Shown here: piece after piece, positions 33,124-41,032 of the stretch
How the letters are laid out: each line of letters begins with the position of its first letter
How positions within the stretch are numbered: position 1 is the stretch's first letter
DNA from: Anaerococcus mediterraneensis
GTDB taxonomy: Bacteria > Bacillota > Clostridia > Tissierellales > Peptoniphilaceae
DNA length: 64,000 nt
Assembly: GCF_900128415.1 (NCBI RefSeq)
Contig: NZ_LT635772.1
Coordinates: forward strand, 992,001 to 1,056,000
Direction of reading: 5' to 3'
Translations under genes and position numbers: made by a program
The notes under the pieces: model-generated
The model's database searches: none
What the model was told of the DNA's origin: nothing
Seen by the model: only the letters and a program-made list of their open reading frames with translations

Positions 33124-35010
33124 TTATCTAGGGACCTTATTTACATTCAAAATTTTTCTTAGGACCAAGCGGGCATAGCCTTCGCTACCAGGTATATTTG
33201 GGTGGGTCCTGTCTACTGCCAAGAGGTCTGGTCTGTCTTTGACATAAGATCTCCAGTCTATGAGATGGGCCTTTTTGTTATTTTTTACAAAGTCCTCCAT
33301 ATCTGAATTGACCTTGTCCATGTAGGATTGGAGATGGGATGTATTGACAAAATAGACATCCCTGCCATCGGCTAGGTCCATTATTTTTTGCATATCGCTG
33401 TGGTTTGCTGATCCGTTTGAGCCTAGAGAAACCAGGATAATATTACCTAGACCTACATTAGCCTTTATATTTGCGAGTACTTCCGGACCTTGGATCATAT
33501 CCCTACCTACTTCTCCATCTAGGTAGAGATTAGGTACAAATTCTCTGAGGTACTTGTCTATATTTATCAAGACGGAGTCACCAATAGCTGTTATACTTAG
33601 GTCCTTGCAGTAGGCAAGCTCTTTTTCAGTAAAATCAAAGTCATCATAAGGCTTTTCTTCAAAATCCCTATCAGTTTCTTCTTTTTTGTCTTCTTCCTCT
33701 TTATCGATAGGATCTTTTTCGGAAGACTCTTTTTCCTTGTCTTTTTCTTCTTCTTTGTTTTCTTCTTTTTTCTTTTTCAAAGCTTCGTTATTTTTCTTGA
33801 TCTCTTCTTGACTTTGGTCAAACCTTGCCTTTAGTTCCTTCATCTCCTTTTCTTTTTGGTTGCCTATGGCAAAGGATACTATGTTTAGGCCGATTAGGAC
33901 AAGTATTGGAATAATAACAAAGACCTTGCCAGATTTTTTTCTATCGAAAATCAAATGGCTGATCTCTGATAGGATAATTATCAAAACAACTTGGAGCAAA
34001 TAATATATAAATTTAATTTCTATAATATTTACCAAAAAGTAGGCGAAAAATATTTGTACTATATATTGCCAAATATATAAGTAGAGACTCCTAAGTCCTA
34101 GATATTCCAAAATAGTTCCCAAAAAACCTATATTTCTGGCGCTAACTTCGTAGTCGTTTTCATATTTGTACACAAACATGACCAAAAGACCAACAATTAT
34201 AGTATAAAATAGGAAAAACTCCCTATATATCCATATATCCTGGCCATCTATAAAAAACATTGGTCCTATAAAAATAGATAGGAGAATAGCTATAATTATC
34301 CTATATGTATTTTTCTCTAATTTTATATCTACTAAGTACTCACTATAAATCAAATAAAAAATCATACCAAATAAAAATGCGTAGAGCCTAGTATCCGTAC
34401 CATAATAAATCCTGATAATAGGTGCATTTATGTAGGATAGGTAAAAAGAAATAACCATTGATACCATTGATATGGTAAAAAGTAGCCAGATTTTTATATT
34501 TTTTGATTTGATTTTTTGGCCAATATATTTTAGCAAATAAAATATCAATATGAATTGGACGTAGATAGCTATGTACCATAGGTGGACAAAAATATTGAAA
34601 TTGCCATTTCTATCAAAGTATGACGCACCCTTTAAAATTTGCCTGATATTTTCAAAAGCAAAAAACACTGACAAAGACGACCTCGCCGAGTCATCAAAGA
34701 TGTTTCTAGCAAAAAAAAGACTAACTAATAGTGATAGGCCCATGATCCAGCCGAGAGGTGGGAGGATTTTCATTAGCCTATTTTTTATAGCGATACCCAG
34801 GTCTTTTATAGTAAAGTCTTTGTAGAGATTGGATTTTTCCATCAAAAATCCAGACATTAACAAAAAGGCTATGACAGCCAAAAAACCACCACTAAAGGCA
34901 TGGCCAAAAAGGTGGTAGGTAGAAACAGCTATGAGGCTTAGGGCCCTAAGCATGGTTAAATAATGATATCTTCTTTTTTTCTTAATTGTTTTTTTCACAT
35001 TCTGCTCCAT
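33124..35010 (-). CDS. OatA-like surface acyltransferase with SGNH domain
   Basis: 628 aa, probably O-acetylating peptidoglycan or another wall polymer. Residues about 15-385 form an acyltransferase-3 membrane domain with 10-11 helices (starts YLTMLRALSLIAVSTYHLFGH with the conserved His). A highly charged Lys/Glu linker of about 80 residues (about 388-465) reaches into the wall. The C-terminal SGNH domain has GDS479, the GSNGS block and D600-R-T-H603, the expected catalytic set. No neighbouring wall genes share its transcript; it is monocistronic. O-acetylation by this family commonly confers lysozyme resistance; here that is inference. Confidence 0.9.
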   Translation of the reverse strand: MEQNVKKTIKKKRRYHYLTMLRALSLIAVSTYHLFGHAFSGGFLAVIAFLLMSGFLMEKSNLYKDFTIKDLGIAIKNRLMKILPPLGWIMGLSLLVSLFFARNIFDDSARSSLSVFFAFENIRQILKGASYFDRNGNFNIFVHLWYIAIYVQFILIFYLLKYIGQKIKSKNIKIWLLFTISMVSMVISFYLSYINAPIIRIYYGTDTRLYAFLFGMIFYLIYSEYLVDIKLEKNTYRIIIAILLSIFIGPMFFIDGQDIWIYREFFLFYTIIVGLLVMFVYKYENDYEVSARNIGFLGTILEYLGLRSLYLYIWQYIVQIFFAYFLVNIIEIKFIYYLLQVVLIIILSEISHLIFDRKKSGKVFVIIPILVLIGLNIVSFAIGNQKEKEMKELKARFDQSQEEIKKNNEALKKKKEENKEEEKDKEKESSEKDPIDKEEEDKKEETDRDFEEKPYDDFDFTEKELAYCKDLSITAIGDSVLINIDKYLREFVPNLYLDGEVGRDMIQGPEVLANIKANVGLGNIILVSLGSNGSANHSDMQKIMDLADGRDVYFVNTSHLQSYMDKVNSDMEDFVKNNKKAHLIDWRSYVKDRPDLLAVDRTHPNIPGSEGYARLVLRKILNVNKVPR

Positions 35011-35122
35011 AATAGCTATATTATACTTTAAAAAATAGTTTTGTATAAATCTTCATCACAATTATAATTTCAGATTTTGTTCTAATTGTGTTTTAAATAT
35101 TAATTCTATATAAATCCCGGGT

Positions 35123-35150
35123 TTGATTTTTATTTTACATGTTGTATATT
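35123..35150 (+). promoter_or_regulatory. serS: promoter of serS T-box leader
   Basis: TTGATT (35123-35128), 16 bp, TATATT (35145-35150). The predicted transcript start is about 35157, at the beginning of the T-box leader. Confidence 0.55.
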
Positions 35151-35156
35151 AAAGGT

Positions 35157-35345
35157 AAGTAAATATTGCTATGAAAAGAAGTAGTAGGTGTGAAATACAC
35201 ATAGAGAGGAGATGGTTGGTGGAAATCTCTTGTAGGAAACATTGAATCCGTCTTGGAGCAGATACTAATCAAGGCAAGCTTAGCTTGTATAATTTGGGTG
35301 GCACCACGAGACCTTCGTCCCAATTGGGCAAGGCTTTTTTTGTGC
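35157..35345 (+). promoter_or_regulatory. T-box riboswitch, serine specific
   Basis: A tRNA-sensing leader upstream of serS. The conserved T-box GGGTGGCACCACG is at 35296-35308. Stem I contains AGTA near 35190 and the GAA-TCC specifier loop, with TCC (Ser) at 35247-35249. The terminator CCTT...CCC-AATT-GGG-C-AAGG is followed by seven or more T (35311-35341). Uncharged tRNA-Ser(GGA) would stabilise the antiterminator and allow serS expression. Confidence 0.9.
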
Positions 35346-35363
35346 TTATTTTAAGGAGTAGAA

Positions 35364-36653
35364 ATGTTAGATATAAGATTATTAAGAGAAAATCCTGACC
35401 TAGTTAGAGAAAATATCAAGAAAAAATTTCAAGATGACAAACTTTCCTTGGTAGATGAGGTCATAGACCTAGACGAAAAACTTAGAAAATATAAAACTGA
35501 GGGTGACAAACTCAGGGCAGATAGGAATAAAATTTCTAAAAACATAGGAGCCTTGATGGGCCAAGGCAAAAAAGACCAGGCAGAAGAAGCCAAATCCCAA
35601 GTAGTAAAGATAAACGAAGACCTAGTTCATATAGAAGAAGAAACTGCAAAACTAAATGAGGAAGTCAAAAAAAGAATGCAGGTCATCCCTCAGATCATAG
35701 ACGAGAGTGTACCTATAGGCAAAGATGATACAGAAAATGTCGAAATCGAGAGATTCGGCGAGCCTCTTGTGCCTGACTATGAAGTCCCATACCATGTAGA
35801 TATCATGGAGTCCTTTGACGGTATAGACCTAGATTCATCCAGAGATACATCAGGAGCAGGCTTCTATTACCTAAAAGGAGATATAGCTAGACTCCACTCA
35901 GCAATCCTTTCTTATGCTAGAGACTTTATGATAGATAGGGGATATACCTACTATATACCACCATTTATGATAAGGTCAGACGTAGTCACAGGTGTAATGA
36001 GCTTTGCTGAAATGCAAGATATGATGTATAAAATCGAGGGCGAAGACCTATATCTCATAGGCACAAGCGAGCACTCAATGATCGGTAAATTCATAAACAC
36101 AATAAATGATCAAGAAAAACTACCAATGAGGATGACATCTTATTCTCCATGTTTTAGAAAAGAAGTAGGAGCTCACGGCATAGAAGAACGTGGCGTATAT
36201 CGTATCCACCAATTTGAAAAACAAGAAATGGTCATCATCTGCAAGCCAGAAGAAAGTAAAATCCTCTATGATGAACTATGGAAAAATACAGTAGATTTCT
36301 TTAGGTCACTAGAAATACCAGTTAGAACTTTGGAGTGCTGCTCAGGAGACCTTGCAGACCTAAAAGTAAAATCTTGTGACGTAGAAGCATGGAGCCCACG
36401 TCAAGGCAAATATTTTGAAGTTGGATCCTGCTCAAACCTAGGCGATGCCCAAGCTAGACGTCTTGGCATCAGAGTCAGGGGAGAAGATGGCAACTACTTT
36501 GCCCACACCCTAAATAACACAGTAGTAGCCCCACCAAGGATGCTAATAGCATTTTTAGAAAACCTACTACAAGCAGATGGATCTATAAAAATCCCAGAAC
36601 CACTACAAATGTACATGGGCGGCAAGGATAAGATCATACCAGCTAAAAAATAA
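35364..36653 (+). CDS. serS: serine--tRNA ligase
   Basis: Class II synthetase, 429 aa. The N-terminal antiparallel coiled-coil arm that binds the long variable arm of tRNA-Ser covers about residues 30-105. The catalytic domain has motif 2 FRKEVGAHGIEERGVYRIHQF (two parts), and motif 3 NTVVAPPRMLIAFLEN near the end. TSEHSMIGKF gives the serine-binding TxE region. AAGGAG is 7-8 bases from the ATG. The upstream T-box controls it by tRNA-Ser charging. Confidence 0.97.
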   Translation: MLDIRLLRENPDLVRENIKKKFQDDKLSLVDEVIDLDEKLRKYKTEGDKLRADRNKISKNIGALMGQGKKDQAEEAKSQVVKINEDLVHIEEETAKLNEEVKKRMQVIPQIIDESVPIGKDDTENVEIERFGEPLVPDYEVPYHVDIMESFDGIDLDSSRDTSGAGFYYLKGDIARLHSAILSYARDFMIDRGYTYYIPPFMIRSDVVTGVMSFAEMQDMMYKIEGEDLYLIGTSEHSMIGKFINTINDQEKLPMRMTSYSPCFRKEVGAHGIEERGVYRIHQFEKQEMVIICKPEESKILYDELWKNTVDFFRSLEIPVRTLECCSGDLADLKVKSCDVEAWSPRQGKYFEVGSCSNLGDAQARRLGIRVRGEDGNYFAHTLNNTVVAPPRMLIAFLENLLQADGSIKIPEPLQMYMGGKDKIIPAKK

Positions 36654-36675
36654 AATTTGAGATTGAAAATAAAAG

Positions 36676-36706
36676 TGGACCTGATATCAATTTGATATAA
36701 GGTCCA
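36676..36706. terminator. terminator between convergent serS and cyclo-ligase gene
   Basis: TGGACCT-GATATCAA-TT-TGATAT-AAGGTCCA hairpin, with T-rich sequence on the right and A-rich on the left. The U-tract is interrupted (TTTCTCTT), so efficiency is uncertain. Confidence 0.6.
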
Positions 36707-36719
36707 TTTCTCTTGAGTT

Positions 36720-37253
36720 TTAATATATTTTTTTATCACTTACTATATAATCCATCTTTATATCGTACTCGTTTGTTTCTAGGATTAAAGATTTAAAATC
36801 TTCTATCATAAGCCCTACTTTTATGGTTTTATTTTTTCCTAAAAACCTATCATAGTAGCCACCACCATAGCCAAGTCGGTTTTTTTTCTCATCGAATGAT
36901 AGGCCTGGGACTATGGTAAGGTCTGGGTTTTTTATCAGGTTATCAGATTTTGTTGTAGGAATTGAAAAGTCACCCTCTACTAGGTCGTCTAGGCTTTCTA
37001 GTCTAGCGGCGATCATTTCTTTGCCTTTGATTTTTGGTATATAGATTTTCTTTTTATCAGCCAAGGATTTTTTTATAATCTTTTGAGTTTTTACTTCTTT
37101 TCCTACAGAATAATATATAAAAATACTTTGGGCATTTTTGTATAAGTCACTAGATATTAGATTTTCATATATTTTATCACTTTTTTTACCTATATAGGTA
37201 TCAGACATTTCTCTTCTTAGGTTTTTAAAAAATCTTCTGTACTCATTTTTCAT
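36720..37253 (-). CDS. 5-formyltetrahydrofolate cyclo-ligase
   Basis: Converts 5-formyl-THF to 5,10-methenyl-THF using ATP. It is 177 aa with the family features: basic N-terminus NEYRRFFKNLRREMS, KKKIYIPKIKGKEM, PGLSFDEKKNRLGYGGGYYDRFL (in two parts; the GYGGGYYDR loop binds ATP). AAGGA is 8 bases upstream of the ATG. It is the last gene of a three-gene minus-strand operon, overlapping the yihY-like gene by 11 bp. Confidence 0.92.
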   Translation of the reverse strand: MKNEYRRFFKNLRREMSDTYIGKKSDKIYENLISSDLYKNAQSIFIYYSVGKEVKTQKIIKKSLADKKKIYIPKIKGKEMIAARLESLDDLVEGDFSIPTTKSDNLIKNPDLTIVPGLSFDEKKNRLGYGGGYYDRFLGKNKTIKVGLMIEDFKSLILETNEYDIKMDYIVSDKKIY

Positions 37254-38220
37254 GTATTTTTTCCTTTATCATATCTATAGCCTTGTCTATGGTTGAAGGA
37301 CTATCGTCACCTTTATCTACACTTTTGTCAAAATATTCTGATTTGTAGCCCTCTCTATAGGCTGCTATAAGCTCTGCACCAATTATTAGCAAACTTGATA
37401 CTATCAAAAGCCAAATGAAAAGTGCCAATATTCCTGCCAAGGCTCCATATATTAGTGATTTATTTGAAAAATTATTTGCAAAAAATGAATAAATGAAACT
37501 TATAATATAGATTGCAAATATAACAAAGAGCCCACCCACAAAGGCTTGTTTATAAGTTGGTCTATTTTCTGATTGGCCTGGGGCATACTTGTAGAAAACT
37601 CCAAGAGCCCCTGACATTATTACTAGGGGTATGGATATGGATAGGATTGTAAATACTGGTGATGAGATCAAATCTACAAAATATTTAAAATTTTCATTAA
37701 AGATATTTTTTATTCCTGCTAGGAGTTTATGGTCAAGGATACCCAGGATCTGTGATCCGTATATTTGAAATATAAGCAAAAACATTATAAAAATGATGAG
37801 TATCAGGGTAAAGACAATACTCATAAGTCTTTGCTTGATAGCTTTGCTCTGGTGGCTAAGGCCATAGGCGTGATTTATAGCTCTAATAAGTTTGTGAACT
37901 CCACTTGTAGCAGACCAGAGGGCAAAGATAATAGTAAAAGTAGTCACCGCAGGTGACTGGCTAGATATTATTATAATATCTAAAGCCTCTAATATTATAT
38001 TGGCAGTTGTCTTTGGGAATAGGTCTAAAAATTCATAAATGATATATTCATTGCCCTTTAGAAAAGTTGAGATTACAGATACAAGCACCATCATTAGGGG
38101 GATGGATGCTTGTAAAAAGTAAAAGGAAAGGGCAGCAGAATATGTCATTATGTCGTGTTCTTTTAGCCTATTTGCTAAATTTTTTAGAAAGTCAAAAGAC
38201 TTATTTTTCGATATCTTCAT
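37243..38220 (-). CDS. YihY/BrkB-family membrane protein
   Basis: 325 aa with six membrane helices (for example AALSFYFLQASIPLMMVLVSVI, then AGALGVFYKYAPG-like SGALGVFYKYAPGQ, and ALAGILALFIWLLIVSSLLIIGAEL in two parts). The motif MTYSAALSFYFLQASIP and the terminal IIGAELIAAYREGYKSEYF are typical of the family once annotated as ribonuclease BN. Its function is unclear; a transporter role is often proposed. It overlaps both neighbours (20 bp with the S9 peptidase, 11 bp with the cyclo-ligase) and has only a weak ribosome site, so translation is probably coupled. Confidence 0.9.
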   Translation of the reverse strand: MKISKNKSFDFLKNLANRLKEHDIMTYSAALSFYFLQASIPLMMVLVSVISTFLKGNEYIIYEFLDLFPKTTANIILEALDIIIISSQSPAVTTFTIIFALWSATSGVHKLIRAINHAYGLSHQSKAIKQRLMSIVFTLILIIFIMFLLIFQIYGSQILGILDHKLLAGIKNIFNENFKYFVDLISSPVFTILSISIPLVIMSGALGVFYKYAPGQSENRPTYKQAFVGGLFVIFAIYIISFIYSFFANNFSNKSLIYGALAGILALFIWLLIVSSLLIIGAELIAAYREGYKSEYFDKSVDKGDDSPSTIDKAIDMIKEKIHEK

Positions 38221-40123
38221 TTTTCAAATACTTATCAAACCAATTTTTGATCTCTGTTAGCCTTTTTATCCTAGCCTTAGGCTTGCCAGAACGTGATAGC
38301 TCGTGGTTTTCTCCGTGGAATAAAAACATTTGGGTATCAACTCCATTTAGTTTTAGTTTGGTGTACATCTGAAGGCCTTGCTCAAGTGGGCAGCGGTAGT
38401 CCTCATCTGAGTGGATAAAGAGGGTAGGAGTTTTGGCCCTATCAGCATATTTGATTGGGGATTGGTCCCACATTTTCTCAAGGCTATCCCAAGGATTGGC
38501 ATTTGTCTGGTCAGATCCAAAATAATAACCTATATCGCTAACACCATAAAAACTTGTCCAGTTAGAAATTGATCTTTGGCTAACTGCAGCCTTGAACCTA
38601 TCAGTATGGCCTATGGTCCAATTGGTCATAAAACCACCATAGGATCCTCCATAAATAGCCATATTTTCCTGGTCGATTTGTGGATATTTGTCTATAGCAT
38701 GGTCAGCAAAAGTCATCAGGTCTTCATAGTCGATTTCTCCATAGCGACCTCTGATATCAGAGTATTTGACACCATTGCCACTTGATCCATGTGGGTTTGT
38801 ATAAATAATTATATAGCCATTTGATGCTAGCATTTGGTGTTCGTGGTGGAAAATATTAGAAAATTCTGTTTTTGGCCCACCATGAACTGAAAGTATGGTT
38901 GGATATTTTTTATTTTTGTCAAAGTCTTTTGGAAAGAGGATATAGCCTCTAATTTTATCTCCATTTGATTCGTAGAAAAACTCTTCTATTGGGTAAACCT
39001 GGCTAGGGATTTTATTTTTAACCAAGACCTTGTCATCTGATTTTCTTTTTAGTTGGCCGAGTGTATCAGGAGTCATTTCTAGGTAATATATGTCATCATC
39101 TGTCACATAAAAATCTTCTATACAGCCGTCAAGCTCTAGTCTTAGGTCACCCTTTAGGTCGATCGAATAGACTTTGGACTCTTCTTTTTCTGTGACAACA
39201 AAATAAAGCCTATTATTTTTTATCTGAAAAGTTCTAGAAGGTCCAAATCGGGCATCTGTACCAATTGAATTGCCAAAGGACTTATCAAATTCATCATCTG
39301 TTATTTTTGATAAGTTCCCATCAAAATCTAGGCTGTAGATAAAGGCATCTTCATTGATACCACCTTTTTTCATATTTGTGCCCACAAAGACTAGCTTATC
39401 TTCTAAAAAGTCTAGGAAGTAAATTGAATATCCCTTGGTGACTAAGGTTTTTTCTTCGCCGGTTTTTAGGTCGACTAGGATTATGGATTCTAAAAACTCC
39501 ATGACTCCATTATCATCTTTATGGCCTTGGGCATAGGCGATTTTTTCAAGATCAGGACTGATGGCAAAAACATTTATTTCTCGATCTTTGCCAGATTTAA
39601 TGATCTCTTTTATCTCTTGGGTATTTTTATCATAAAGGTAATAGCTAGACTCTTTTTCTTTTAAAAAGCCAGCACCGTTTAACCAAAATGGTAATTTATC
39701 TAGTTTTTTGAAGTAAGAATCCTCTTTTTCTAGATTTTTTTCTTCTTTTGATTTTTTTTCGCTTGCGCTTAAAAGATAGGTATCATCTTTTATTCTCTCT
39801 ATATAAGAGACATCCTTATCTATAGAAAAAGCAAGGTCTCCTAGGCCGTGACCATCACTTTCATAAAAATAATCATAGTCATCGTCAGTTTTATATTTGT
39901 ACAAAAGTTTATTATCAGAAGTAAAATCAAAAAGGCTGGCAGATGCTTTGTCGGTCATCCTGTAGGATTTTCCTAGTTTTGTATCATAGACAAATAAGTC
40001 AGTATCATATTTATTTTCTTTTTCATTTGCTTTTGTTTTTTTGTAGGCTATTTTTGTGCAGTCATCAGAAGCTAGAACTTCTGATAGAAACTCATAACCT
40101 AAAATATCTTTTATATCAGTCAT
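38201..40123 (-). CDS. S9-family prolyl oligopeptidase-like serine peptidase
   Basis: 640 aa, cytoplasmic (no signal). Residues about 1-390 form a beta-propeller with repeated short strands, and the rest is an alpha/beta hydrolase domain. The catalytic triad reads S494 in GGSYGG, D575 in HSDEDYRCP and H607 in GENHELS. This matches acylaminoacyl-peptidase/S9C-type enzymes that cleave short peptides. AAGGAG is 6 bases before the ATG. It leads the operon with yihY and the cyclo-ligase, though no functional tie is obvious. Confidence 0.92.
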   Translation of the reverse strand: MTDIKDILGYEFLSEVLASDDCTKIAYKKTKANEKENKYDTDLFVYDTKLGKSYRMTDKASASLFDFTSDNKLLYKYKTDDDYDYFYESDGHGLGDLAFSIDKDVSYIERIKDDTYLLSASEKKSKEEKNLEKEDSYFKKLDKLPFWLNGAGFLKEKESSYYLYDKNTQEIKEIIKSGKDREINVFAISPDLEKIAYAQGHKDDNGVMEFLESIILVDLKTGEEKTLVTKGYSIYFLDFLEDKLVFVGTNMKKGGINEDAFIYSLDFDGNLSKITDDEFDKSFGNSIGTDARFGPSRTFQIKNNRLYFVVTEKEESKVYSIDLKGDLRLELDGCIEDFYVTDDDIYYLEMTPDTLGQLKRKSDDKVLVKNKIPSQVYPIEEFFYESNGDKIRGYILFPKDFDKNKKYPTILSVHGGPKTEFSNIFHHEHQMLASNGYIIIYTNPHGSSGNGVKYSDIRGRYGEIDYEDLMTFADHAIDKYPQIDQENMAIYGGSYGGFMTNWTIGHTDRFKAAVSQRSISNWTSFYGVSDIGYYFGSDQTNANPWDSLEKMWDQSPIKYADRAKTPTLFIHSDEDYRCPLEQGLQMYTKLKLNGVDTQMFLFHGENHELSRSGKPKARIKRLTEIKNWFDKYLKNEDIEK

Positions 40124-40197
40124 CGTTTCTCCTTAAATAATTATATAGACATTATACGATAAAAAATAAAAAAAGATTAGGGGAAAAGGTTTTTGGG

Positions 40198-40232
40198 TAT
40201 AATATTATCAAGAAAAGCTAAAATCTTTAGCT
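40198..40232 (+). promoter_or_regulatory. hpf promoter -10 and leader hairpin
   Basis: An extended -10 (GGGTATAAT, ending 40203) is followed by AGCTAAA-ATC-TTTAGCT (40216-40232), a perfect 7 bp hairpin at the 5' end of the transcript, 5-6 bases before the AGGAGG ribosome site. It could stabilise the mRNA or tune access to the ribosome site. Confidence 0.45.
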
Positions 40233-40249
40233 AATAATAGGAGGTTGTT

Positions 40250-40786
40250 ATGAAACTAAATATCAAAGCTAAGAATTTCAATCTAACAAATGATATCGTA
40301 AATGAGTCTGAGAAGAAATTTGATAGGTTAGATAAATACTTCCACAAAGAAGAAGATATGGATTTGAAGTTTGCCAAAGAGGGTGTAGGCTATGTTTTAG
40401 AAGCCACTATGTATTTGGGTGGGACAATACTCAGAGCCGAAGCCTACGAAGAAACTTATGAAAATGCTATAGACAGGGTTATAGATGCCCTAGTTAGGCA
40501 AATTAGAAAATATAAGACAAGACTTCAAAGATCTAGACAAACAGGAGAGTCAATCAAGTTTGAGGCTTTTGATGTTGAAAAAGAAGAAAGCTCTGATGAA
40601 GAAGAGATCAAAATTGCAAGAGAAAAAACTATCCCAGTTAAACCAATGAGTGCAGAAGAAGCTATATTGCAAATGGAGCTTTTAAACCACAATTTCTTTG
40701 TATTCCAAGATGCAGAAGACATGGAAGTCAGAGTAGTATATAAGAGAAAAAAGGGAGATTATGGATTGATCGTCCCTACAAGATAG
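40250..40786 (+). CDS. hpf: ribosome hibernation promoting factor, long form
   Basis: 178 aa. The N-terminal S30AE domain (about 1-100: KLNIKAKNFNLTNDIVNESEKKFDRLDKYF in two parts) binds in the 30S decoding site. The C-terminal dimerisation domain (about 120-178: VKPMSAEEAILQMELLNHNFFVFQDAEDMEVRVVYKRKKGDYGLI in parts) joins two ribosomes into 100S particles. The presence of both defines the Firmicutes long form. A strong AGGAGG site precedes the ATG, and a terminator follows. It sits just upstream of secA, as in many Firmicutes. Confidence 0.95.
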   Translation: MKLNIKAKNFNLTNDIVNESEKKFDRLDKYFHKEEDMDLKFAKEGVGYVLEATMYLGGTILRAEAYEETYENAIDRVIDALVRQIRKYKTRLQRSRQTGESIKFEAFDVEKEESSDEEEIKIAREKTIPVKPMSAEEAILQMELLNHNFFVFQDAEDMEVRVVYKRKKGDYGLIVPTR

Positions 40787-40804
40787 TAAAAATCATATAG
40801 ATTT

Positions 40805-40835
40805 TAAAGGAGTATCCTAGGATGCTCCTTTTTAT
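40805..40835 (+). terminator. terminator after hpf
   Basis: AAAGGAG-T-ATCC-TA-GGAT-G-CTCCTTT then TTTATTTT. The following sequence up to secA (about 200 bp) is very AT-rich, with a probable -10 TATAAT at 40990-40995 and nothing else I can support. Confidence 0.8.
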
Positions 40836-41032
40836 TTTAAAATTAATTGATTAATTGAAAATAAGCCTATATAATAAATAATGGTATAAAATATTTATCA
40901 TTTATTTTACAAAATTAATCTTTCTTTTTTGTCTATGATTCTAGGCTCATTTATTTTACCGTCTTAGCTTAACAGAGATTGAAATTTTGTATAATAAGGG
41001 TAGGATAAGTGAAGAATTGGAAGGTGAATAAT

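Noticed and set aside
40836..41032. AT-rich stretch before secA with several imperfect palindromes, considered as an origin or small RNA
   Set aside because: The palindromes are short and A/T-only, no DnaA-box cluster is visible, and the composition alone explains them.
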